DNA from: Stagonosporopsis chrysanthemi | Lineage: Eukaryota; Ascomycota; Dothideomycetes; Pleosporales; Didymellaceae | Assembly: GCA_022560025.1 (NCBI GenBank) | Contig: JAFISE010000205.1 | Location: 1-49,684 of the forward strand | Direction of reading: 5' to 3' | Length of the DNA: 49,684 bases | Shown here: in pieces, positions 41,286 through 49,684 of the stretch | Numbering within the stretch: the stretch's first letter is position 1 | How the letters are laid out: each line of letters starts with the position of its first letter | Program-made: the position numbers and the translations under genes | The notes under the pieces: model-generated | The model's input: the letters and a program-made list of their open reading frames with translations, nothing else | Told to the model about the DNA's origin: nothing | Database searches by the model: none

Positions 41286-44200
41286 ATGTCTCAACCACCA
41301 CAGCAGCCCCAGGATGCCGACCACTCTGCTTCCCACCGCGATGCGGGCCCGACCTCCCCCGCGCCCCAGCCCATCGACAACGACCCATTATCGGCGGCCG
41401 AAGCCCGTACACAGACGACCGACTTCGCTGGGGATGGCTCCAGGCCAGAAGCCGTTGCGTTGCCTGCCAATCTCGGCCCGTACTCACCCTCGGCGGCAGG
41501 CCTGAGCCCATCTACACACGACCGTGTGTTTCCCATACGGAGCGTAGTGTCCATGGACCCAAATCCCACGTCAACACCAAAGGCTGCTCCGCAGTTTCAT
41601 GGGGGCGACTACTTCCACCAGTACTCACGCGTGAACGACTCGCGTAGACCGTCGGGTTCCACAGCTTCGAATGCGTCACACGTTTCGCATCGAGGCAGCA
41701 AGAGTACCCCAATGGGAGACACAGCGCCACAGCAGTCGTCAGACACAAAAACTGCACCACAGCAACGAGACAATTGCAAGTCGAAGCTCCAATTGCCTGC
41801 ATCGCTATTCAATGACTATGCTGCTTCGAGCCCCGGTAACAGTGTGGAAGGACAAAGAAGCCAATCGCCGTCGCTCCAGGCCGTGGATCGGCCATCGTCT
41901 CCTGGTACCCAATCTGTAAGGAGTGCTCTCAGCAGCACGGGCGAGATGGGCAATCTCATAACACCTCGTTTCAGGCATGTTGTCACAGATGGTGGGCACA
42001 TGGTCATTACCGGCCGAGATGGTCAGACATTGCAGCGCTGCGAGGACGAACCGATCCATATGCCAGGCGCAGTGCAGGGTTTCGGTCTCTTGGTTGTACT
42101 CCAGGATGATCCAGATGGCAATGGAGGTCTTCTTGTTCGCGTTGTTTCTGAAAACTCAACAAGGTTTCTTGGACGTTCGCCAAGAGAGCTGTTTGCCTTG
42201 GAGAGCTTCACAGATATCTTGTCAGAGGAGCAGGCCGATAATCTTCTCGACCACATCGACTTCATCAAAGACGAGGATTCTGATGTTCTAACCAACGGGC
42301 CAGAGGTTTTTACGCTTTCTATCAAGGTGCCTGGAGTATCAAGGACTCGCAAACTGTGGTGTGCTGTCCACATCAATGATACCAACGCTGGGCTCATCAT
42401 CTGCGAATTCGAGCTCGAGGACGACCCGCAATTTCCTCTCGTACCAGCGGGCGAAATGACGCCCGAACTTCCCGAAGACACATTGTCTAGCAGACCTACA
42501 GACGAAGAGTATCTGGAGAGCACTGAGATTAAGAGTCGGCCGCTCAGGGTACTGCGAAGCGCAAGAAAGAGGAAAGGCGAAGCTGCTGCAATGGAGGTTT
42601 TCAACATCATGTCTCAAGTGCAAGAACAGCTTGCCTCCGCCCCGTCTCTTGAAAAGTTCCTCAAGGTCCTGGTGGGCGTCGTCAAGGAGCTGACTGGTTT
42701 CCACCGTGTCATGATATACCAATTCGACCAGGCATTCAACGGGCGAGTTGTCACTGAGCTTGTCGACCCTCGCGCTACGAAAGATCTTTACAAAGGGTTA
42801 AACTTTCCGGCATCAGATATCCCTAAGCAGGCTAGAGAGCTGTACAAGCTTAACAAAGTGCGGATGTTGTACGACCGTGACCAAGAAACCGCTCGCCTCG
42901 TCTGCCGTACCGCCGAAGACATCGAAACTCCTCTCGACCTCACACACTCCTATCTTCGCGCCATGTCGCCTATCCATCTCAAGTACCTTGCCAACATGGC
43001 AGTTCGTTCTTCCATGTCAATATCCATCAACGCATTCAATGAGTTATGGGGCCTAATCGCCTGTCATTCTTACGGCGCTCGCGGCATGCGAGTCTCTTTC
43101 CCCATCCGGAAGATGTGCCGCATGGTCGGCGACTCTGCCTCACGAAATATTGAACGCCTGTCCTACGCCTCCCGTTTGCAGGCCAGAAAGCTCATCAACA
43201 CTGTGCCGTCTCAGCACAATCCGTCTGGATACATCATCGCCTCGTCCGACGATCTGCTGAAGCTGTTCGATGCCGACTTTGGGCTATTGTCTATTAGGGA
43301 CGAGACTAAGATCCTAGGCCACATGGAGAACGCGCAGGAAGCATTGGCAATGCTGGAGTACTTGAGAATGCGCAAGATCCAAGCCGTCATGACATCGACC
43401 GACATCAACCAGGATTTCCCCGATCTCCGGTATCAACCTGGTTTCCACGCCGTCGCCGGAATGTTGATTGTGCCTTTGACGGTTGGTGGTAATGATTTCA
43501 TCGTCTTCTTCAGGAAGGGCCAGCTGCGCGAAGTCAAGTGGGCAGGCAATCCCTATGAGAAGTTCATCAAGGAGGGCACCGAAGGATACCTGGAGCCTCG
43601 AAAGAGTTTCAAGACATGGTCTGAGACAGTTGTTGGCAAATGCCGCGAATGGACAGAAGAGGAGATTGAGACCGCGTCGGTGCTTTGTTTAGTCTACGGC
43701 AAATTCATCCAGGTCTGGCGGCAGAAAGAGGCGGCACTGCAGAATAGTCAGCTGACTCGATTACTGCTTGCGAACTCCGCACATGAAGTCAGGACGCCGC
43801 TGAATGCTATCATCAACTACCTCGAGATTGCATTGGAAGGATCCTTGGACTCGGAAACCCGCGAAAACTTATCTCGATCGCACTCGGCATCGAAGTCTCT
43901 GATATACGTAATCAACGATCTGCTGGATCTGACGAAGACGGAAGAGGGCGGCCCTTTGGTCAAGGGGGAGTCATTCGACTTGAGGGCAACGATCAAAGAA
44001 GCGACAGATATGTTCCGCAACGACGCCAAGCGAAAGAAGATCGACTACGAAGTTGTGGAGCACGAGGGTTTGCCAAAGTCATGCATTGGTGACCAGCGTC
44101 GGGTGAGGCAAGCTATATCCAACATTGCGGCGAATGCCATCCAACACACTAGCCAGGGAGGTGTCAAGATTGAAGCCTACGTCGCTTCAAGACCGAGGCA

Positions 44201-45936
44201 AGATCACGCCGAGGTTGAAGTTGCAGTGACAGATACTGGCGCCGGCATAAATCCGAAGAAACTTGATCAGCTATTCTACGACTTGGAGCAAGTTCAGTCA
44301 GAGCCGACTAGTGCTTTAGAGGACGCCATCATACCAGAAGCGAATCAGCTGAAGCAGCAGGACGATAAGACCGCACTCGGTCTCGGGCTTGCTCTTGTGG
44401 CACGCATCATCAAGAACATGAACGGGCAGCTCAGGATTCGATCGGAAGAAGGCAAAGGCACTAGGTTTGTCATCCAGTTCCCGTTCGATCTCCCGGACAA
44501 CGGAGAGATGGGAGGATCATCTTCCCATCCTTCAGAATCCGGTAGCATTACCCCGCTCCCCGATCGACCAAAATCCATGAGCAGCTCCATAGAGCCGGGC
44601 GGCGAGCGTATGCTAGTTTCACCGTCTATGTCGCGACACGAGTCCAACAGCTCTGTCACCGTGAATGGTACTGTCATCAACCATCCGACAGCAAGCCGCA
44701 GACAGAGCGCAGAGAGCTTGAAGAGCAAGACAAGCACGCGAAGTTTCAAGAGCGGTATGAGTGCTTCAACGCAGGAAAGCGCCAGAAGCGATGTGGACAG
44801 GCTTATCGAAGATCTGCAAGCGCCCCACCTGGTGGAGAGGCGTCGAGACGGAAACAAGAGTCCGAGTGCGCGATCAATGAGACCCACCCTTACCAAACGT
44901 AACAGTTTGGACCCGGGATCCCCATCGCGGGCGCGATCTAAAAGTCTGGAGGTCGCAGATGGGCGGGTGGTGATACCGCCTCACCAAAGAAGCTTGGACA
45001 CCAAGATTCCTGGTGAAGAGCAGATACGCTTCTCGTCTCAGCCTTTGAAGGCTGTCCGTCTGCCAGATGATGCTGCGTCGCCTGAGGAGCGGCCTTCGCG
45101 AGGTTCGATCCTCGGGGAGATACACGACGAGCCACAGCCCCTGCCAGCACCTACACCGGAGAAGCTGACGTCGGACCGCATGCGCGTGCTCGTAGCGGAG
45201 GACGACCCCGTCAACAGTCGAATCGTCAAGAAGCGGTTAGAAAAGATGCAGCATACGGTGCATCTGACCGTGAATGGCGAGGAGTGTGCATCTGCATTTG
45301 GTGACAGTCCGAAGGACTTTGATGTTGTCCTGATGGACATGCAGGTAAGCTGCCCCGAACATGTTGCTTGCGTTGCTGACTCTATAGATGCCGATTGTCG
45401 ACGGCTTGACTTCCACAAAGATGATACGTTCCTACGAAAAGACGCACACCAACATCTATTCTCCTCGTGCTGCTCTCTGCGGCCGTGTCCCTATTGTCGC
45501 TGTCTCCGCTTCGCTCATCGAGAAAGACCGCCAGCAGTATATTGACGCCGGCTTCGATGCTTGGATCTTGAAACCGATCTCGTTCGACCGCCTGAATAAG
45601 CTCATGGCTGCGATCGTCGACAGAGACATCCGCAAGCAATGCTTGTACGAGCCAGGCGCGTGGGAGAAAGGCGGCTGGTTCCACGAGGGTAAGGCGAGTG
45701 TCGAGGAAGTGGACACGAGGCCGAGCAACAACCCCCCTTTTGGCAACCCTAGCGACATGGTCAGCGAGGCCGCCGAAGACGCAGCGAACCCAATGGCCGG
45801 CGAAGCCAACGAAGAGGGCAGACAGCCCGAAGAGCAGGAGCGACTGCTGCGCAAGCAGGAAGAAGAGCGGACTGCCGACGACGACCAGAAGAACGAGGGG
45901 ATCCGTCATGCGGACCCGAGGGACGCCGCGGACTGA
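41286..45936 (+). CDS. fphA: Fungal phytochrome hybrid histidine kinase (FphA-like)
   Basis: Two exons, 41286-45344 and 45388-45936 (43-base intron just after the receiver Asp), 1535 residues. A long Ser/Pro/Gln-rich N-terminus precedes the photosensory module. The PAS domain has biliverdin-attachment Cys252 in CEDEPIHMPGAVQGFG. The GAF domain has PASDIPKQARELY and ACHSYGARGMRVSFP, and a PHY domain follows. The kinase core has H833 in the H-box (SAHEVRTPLNAI), DQRRVRQAISNIAANAI (N-box), DTGAG and GLGLAL. A receiver domain (VLVAEDDPVN) carries phospho-acceptor Asp1351 in VLMDMQMP. In Aspergillus FphA senses red light, interacts with the HOG pathway and velvet proteins, and represses sexual development. 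The C-terminal ~100 residues after the receiver are acidic and disordered. The start chosen is the first ATG of the frame. Confidence 0.95.
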
Positions 45937-46431
45937 GCGCCATCAGCGGGGGATGAATTGTTTACTTGGAGTGGGGTCGGGATATTGATAACGCGGGTCT
46001 GTTACGATGCGCATTTGTAGATTGCATCCTGCTAGGAGTATTGCTTTGGTGGTTGGGTTTTTTTTTGGTTTCTGGCGCGGCATTCTTGGGCCGGCACGCC
46101 CTGCGAGTGAGGCAAGAAGCGAGCGAGTGAGGCAAGGCAAGACAAGAAGCGAGCGAGTGAGGCGGGTCTTATGGCTGGCGTGAAGGTGGTGTTGCAGCTC
46201 CCCTCCCACTAGATGAGAGAGAGTGTGTGTGTGTACAAGACAATGCAAATGCGTATACAATACAAGTGCAATCAATCAAACAAACAAATAATCAACCAGA
46301 CAGACAGACAGACAGGATACAATTGATAGAGAGAGTGTGTGTGTATGTATGTATACAAAGTAATTACAAATAAAAGTATATAAATAAAGAGAGAGATACA
46401 TAGTCAGTATATTATTCTACCTAGCTTTCCT

Positions 46432-46522
46432 ACTTTTCTAACTTTCAAACTTTCAAACTTTCTAACTTTCTGCTTTTCTGCTTTTCTGCTTTTCTGCTTT
46501 TCTGCTTTTCTGCTTTTCTGCA
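46432..46522. repeat. Tandem CTTTC / TTTTCTGC microsatellite
   Basis: A pyrimidine tract made first of ACTTTC-type units and then about six copies of the 8-mer TTTTCTGC. Confidence 0.8.
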
Positions 46523-46740
46523 TAGAGTTGGGAACAGCTCTATACAAGGCTGTATTGTTGTGTTAAGCAGTAGGTAGGATAGATGAGTGAGGAGTGAGGA
46601 GTGATGGGTGATGGGTGATGAGTGGTGGGTATCATTACTTTCGTCTACTGCGTGCGCTACTCCCTCCTTGAGCGTGCGGGCTGCTCTGCTCTGCTCTACT
46701 CTCCTCTACTGCTGTCTTGCATTTACGCACTCCAATTCTC

Positions 46741-46853
46741 ACTTTCCACTTCCACTTCCACTTCCACTTTCACTTCCACTTCCACTTCCACTTCCACTTC
46801 CACTTCCACTTTCACTTCCACTTCCACTTCCACTTCCACTTCCACTTGCACTT
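46741..46853. repeat. (TTCCAC)n microsatellite
   Basis: About 18 units of a hexamer, with two TTTCAC variants. It is open in all frames on the plus strand (Ser-Thr, Phe-His, Leu-Pro runs), which explains the spurious frames here. Confidence 0.9.
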
Positions 46854-46958
46854 CTTCTCTCCGCTCTTGATTTTCCCTCTTCTGCAGCATTTCCTCTGTG
46901 ATCATATACATCTTACATGTATTTCACGCGACTGGCGTGACGTTACATGACTTACAAG

Positions 46959-49361
46959 CTACATGCCGCGGAAGGCATTGCCGCTCGCGCTGCGAATGTT
47001 CTTCTCCTTGCGCCGGTCGTGGCGCTGGGCCTCGGAACCGGGCTGGGGCTTCTTGCGCTTGGACTCGGGGGCAAAGGTGATTTCGCGCTCGCCGACGACG
47101 GTGGTGGTGGAGGACTTGGGGGCGCGGTCTTTGAGCTTGGAGACGCGGGCGCCAAAGGACGTGTCGGGCTTGGGGCCGCGGGGCTTGGCGGCCGAGGTGG
47201 AGACGACCATCTGCGGGCCGCGTTGCTTCTTCTTCTGGTCATGGTTCTGCGAGGCCAGCATGGGGTTGTTGTGGCCGGCTTTGCGGTACGAGGACGAGGA
47301 GATGCGCGAGTCGGCAGGGGCTTTGCGGTACGAGGACGAGGAGATGCGCGAGTCGGCAGGGGCTTTGCGGTACGAGGACGAGGAGATGCGCGAGTCGGCG
47401 GGGGCTTTGCGGGCGGGGCGTTGTGTTTCTTCGTCGTCGGACGAGTCGGACGAGTCGGAGCCGCGGCGCGACTCGACGTCTTCCTGCTCGGCGGCGGTGA
47501 GGCCCTTGGGGATCTTGGTGCTGGGGTTGATGGCGTGGAACTCGTGCGACTGCTCGTCGACCTGGAAGTCCTCGTCCTCGAACAGGCGGGCGAAACGCGA
47601 GTCGCCCAGCAGGCCGGCGGGCTTCTCGGGGGCTTCGACGGCGGGGGCGGCGGCGTCGAGCATGTCGTCGTCGCCGCCCTGCTTGAGCACGCGCTTGGCG
47701 CGTCTGCGGTCGCGCTCTTCCTCCTTGGCCTGCATCTTTGCGGCGAGGGCTTGGTTGACCTTGACCGAGACCTTTTTGTTGCCGCGGATGCGCGACTCGC
47801 GCTCCTTGTTGATCTTGTCTGCAATGGACTTTTGTCGCTGCTCCTGCCACATGTCGGGGTTGGAGATGAGCTTGGCCTCTTCGTACAGCTTCTGGGCGAC
47901 AAAGTAGCCGTGCATGTAGGGGCGCAGCAGGCTCGTTGTGCCGATGAGGTGGTCGAGGTTGAGCGTCTTGAGCTGGGCGGTGGTGAGGAACTTGAAGTTG
48001 TCGTAGACTTGGCCGGTGGCGGCAGCGCCGAACGCGCCGGGGTCGTTGGGGTCTTCGGCCATCTCCTCGACGATGTTGTCGAGGAAGGCGCACCACTTGG
48101 GGGCGGGGCCGAGCTGGGGGATGAAGAAGGAGTGCTGCTGCTTGCCTTCGTTGGCGGTCAGGAGCATGCCACTGTCCTTGACCCACTCGACGTGGTTGAG
48201 GTCGACTGCGGGCTCGACCGAGGTCCACGGGGTGCCGTTCTCGGGGTCCCAGATCTTGATGATGCGCTTGTCGGCGGTGAGGATCTTGGGGTCGGTGACC
48301 TGGCCGCGGGCCGAGGAGGTCTTGTTCTCGAGGTAGATGATGTTCTTGATGGCGAAGCCGTAGCCCTGGTCCTTCTTCAGCAGGGGCGTGGGCGAGCGCA
48401 GGTCGTACAGGTGGATGAGGCCGTTTGAGTTGCCGACTGCGAGGTTCAGGCCGGAGCGGGGGAAGGTGAGGGCGGTGACTTCGGAGCGGCCCTCGAAGGC
48501 GTCCTGGGGAGCGGACAGGATGCCGACCCTGTTGCGCGAGCGCGAGTCCCAGAACTCGACGGTGCCCAGGGACGTGCCAAAGGCCAGCAGGTTGTGGCTG
48601 TCTTCGGCAATGGCTGCTGTGTTGACGGCGCCGGCGTCGACGCCGCCCTGCAGCGAGCCAGGCGCGGCGGTGACGAGGTCGTCCCCCCCGACGTCAATCT
48701 CGTAGCTGCGCATGAAGCGGCCGACCTCGAGGTTCAGACGGAAGGCCTCGCCCATGCCGTCTGCGTTGACGCCGACGGACGGCACCAGGCACTCGGCGGA
48801 GCGCTTGTCGTAGAGCAGGTCGCGGCCGTAGCGCGGGATGCGGGTGGCATGGTGCAGGCCGCCGGCGGTGTGGAACTCGACGACGCGGTCGGCCTGCAGG
48901 TGGACGCTCTTGGTGTAGTCGGACGACAGGAGGCGGAAGGTCTCGTTGAGCGTGTTGGTGTGGCGGGCGAAGGAGAGCGACAGGTGCGGCAGGTAGTGGG
49001 CGTGGATCTGGGGCTGCGGGCGGGCGTCAGTGTGCTGGTGTGGTTGTGTGTAGCCGTAGCCGTAGCCGTAGCCGTAGCCGTAGCCATAGCCGTAGCCTGG
49101 AGGCGCACAGCGTCGTAGCCATAGCCGGGACGGGCGTACCTTGTATGTGCCGGTCGACATGACCCAGTCGCCGTCGTCGCTGACGCGCACGCACTGGCTG
49201 GCCTCCTCGAAGCCAAAGTCCTGCAGCAGCTCGACGCGGTTCGCAAACTCGGCGTCGTTCTTCAGGCTGCGCTTGCGGCGGCGCACCAGCCACTCGGGCA
49301 GCGGGCGGGCCTCGCTGCCGCTGATGGTGTAGACGGGCACCGCGCCGTTGGTGATCTTCAT
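46959..49361 (-). CDS. ENP2: Nucleolar WD40 ribosome-biogenesis protein Enp2/NOL10
   Basis: Two exons, 49361-49140 and 49013-46959, 758 residues, starting MKITNGAVPVYTISG. The N-terminus (ARPLPEWLVRRRKRSLKND) and the seven-bladed WD40-like propeller (ITFYDLR-like IHLYDLRSPTP, TADKRIIKIWD, DLNHVEWVKDSG) match Enp2/NOL10, needed for early 18S rRNA processing in the nucleolus. A C-terminal NUC153 motif is present (DSRFARLFEDEDFQVDEQ), followed by a basic, Ser-rich tail. Within the tail a 14-residue unit RKAPADSRISSSSY is repeated three times. The single intron (126 bases, GTACGC-GCAG) contains a GGCTAC hexamer array and is a multiple of three with no stop. Retention would insert a Gly-Tyr repeat at a conserved junction (STGTYK/PQIHAHYL), so splicing is the better model. 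Confidence 0.93.
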   Translation of the reverse strand: MKITNGAVPVYTISGSEARPLPEWLVRRRKRSLKNDAEFANRVELLQDFGFEEASQCVRVSDDGDWVMSTGTYKVRPSRLWLRRCAPPGYGYGYGYGYGYGYGYTQPHQHTDARPQPQIHAHYLPHLSLSFARHTNTLNETFRLLSSDYTKSVHLQADRVVEFHTAGGLHHATRIPRYGRDLLYDKRSAECLVPSVGVNADGMGEAFRLNLEVGRFMRSYEIDVGGDDLVTAAPGSLQGGVDAGAVNTAAIAEDSHNLLAFGTSLGTVEFWDSRSRNRVGILSAPQDAFEGRSEVTALTFPRSGLNLAVGNSNGLIHLYDLRSPTPLLKKDQGYGFAIKNIIYLENKTSSARGQVTDPKILTADKRIIKIWDPENGTPWTSVEPAVDLNHVEWVKDSGMLLTANEGKQQHSFFIPQLGPAPKWCAFLDNIVEEMAEDPNDPGAFGAAATGQVYDNFKFLTTAQLKTLNLDHLIGTTSLLRPYMHGYFVAQKLYEEAKLISNPDMWQEQRQKSIADKINKERESRIRGNKKVSVKVNQALAAKMQAKEEERDRRRAKRVLKQGGDDDMLDAAAPAVEAPEKPAGLLGDSRFARLFEDEDFQVDEQSHEFHAINPSTKIPKGLTAAEQEDVESRRGSDSSDSSDDEETQRPARKAPADSRISSSSYRKAPADSRISSSSYRKAPADSRISSSSYRKAGHNNPMLASQNHDQKKKQRGPQMVVSTSAAKPRGPKPDTSFGARVSKLKDRAPKSSTTTVVGEREITFAPESKRKKPQPGSEAQRHDRRKEKNIRSASGNAFRGM
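47279..47407. repeat. 42 bp tandem repeat, three copies, inside the Enp2 C-terminus
   Basis: Three nearly identical 42-base copies encode the 14-residue unit RKAPADSRISSSSY on the minus strand. Very high identity points to recent expansion or a polymorphic locus. Confidence 0.9.
49047..49097. repeat. Hexanucleotide array inside the Enp2 intron
   Basis: About eight copies of a 6-base unit (GTAGCC on plus, GGCTAC on minus) within the intron 49014-49139. Confidence 0.85.
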
Positions 49362-49684
49362 GGTGGCTGCGTCGAGGCGTGAGCGAGTCCGCTGGGTTAC
49401 TTTGTATAAAAAGTTGCCCTCGCTATCGATAGGCCCCGTTGCCCGTCCCGCCCGCGCCTTGCCCGCTTGGGGCTGGCCCGTCCGCGCTGCGAGTGCGACG
49501 TCGACGGCCGACCCGACGACGCCTCTAGCCTCCAGCCTCCAGCCTCCAGCCTCCAGCCTCGCGCGTGACAGCAGACGTCGCATCGCACCGCCCGCCCGCC
49601 CGCCGCCCCCCGCCCCCCCCCGCCCCCCGCCCGCGGGGGTGGTGAAACCGCCCCCCCGCCCCCGCGGCCCCCCCCGGCCCCCCC
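49362..49684. other. Enp2 upstream region and C-rich contig end
   Basis: This holds the Enp2 5' leader and promoter. It contains a (CCTCCAG)n tract at about 49527-49559, then a GC homopolymer end with runs of C from about 49590. The C-rich end mirrors the left contig edge, so it is likely the assembly end and not a telomere. Confidence 0.7.

Larger units (their letters stand above)
45937..46958. other. Convergent region with several microsatellites
   Basis: About 1 kb between the phytochrome and the Enp2 3' ends. It contains short direct repeats with AGCGAGCGAGTGAGGC (about 46105-46160), GT/GA runs (46215-46340), TTTC and TTTTCTGC tandem units (46432-46522), and a TTCCAC tract (46741-46853). 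No gene. Confidence 0.65.

Noticed and set aside
46947..48428. A 493-codon plus-strand frame over Enp2.
   Set aside because: It is an antisense shadow of a GC-rich gene, rich in Gly, Val and Leu, with no domain.

Overview
The window looks like one contig of a filamentous ascomycete (Pezizomycotina; Dothideomycetes is my best guess, held loosely). It carries a hybrid fungal phytochrome, a cellobiose dehydrogenase with a fungal-type cellulose-binding module, a Zn2Cys6 regulator, a Rap1-type telomere protein and an RTA1 membrane protein. Most multi-exon genes have short GT-AG introns of about 40-130 bases. Both ends dissolve into C-rich homopolymer sequence, so the ends of the window are probably assembly ends.

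Left part (1-27 kb) is gene-poor, with 1-2.7 kb gaps. It holds: an SDR fragment at the edge, a membrane-anchored or secreted SET-domain protein, a Fet3-like multicopper oxidase, an RTA1 family membrane protein, a Zn2Cys6 regulator with a DUF3425 tail, cellobiose dehydrogenase, a peroxisomal SCP2-type thiolase, a DUR3-type urea/polyamine symporter, a berberine-bridge-like FAD oxidase and a disordered protein of unknown function. Three of these are extracellular or membrane-associated oxidoreductases, which suggests a saprotrophic or plant-associated lifestyle. The multicopper oxidase sits between two copies of a ~240 bp element; one copy has clear terminal inverted repeats and TA flanks, like a Tc1/mariner-type MITE.

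Right part (27-49.6 kb) is denser and mostly housekeeping: proteasome alpha-3, a WW/FF splicing factor divergent from it, two small membrane-protein candidates, a DHHC palmitoyltransferase (Swf1-like) divergent from Rap1, cytochrome b5, a flavoprotein-fold (HFCD) protein with W-W repeats, the phytochrome histidine kinase and the nucleolar ribosome-biogenesis protein Enp2/NOL10.

The most unusual protein is the HFCD fusion (37906-39630). Its flavin-binding fold is recognisable, but the His and Asn used by phosphopantothenoylcysteine decarboxylases appear replaced, and the fold is joined to an F-box-like segment and about seven leucine/W-W repeats. Regulatory signals seen include two ACGCGT boxes just upstream of Rap1 and a CCTCGG (FarA/FarB-type) site upstream of the thiolase. 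Exon boundaries were placed by hand from reading frame, splice consensus and family conservation. No tRNA, rRNA or CRISPR array was seen.
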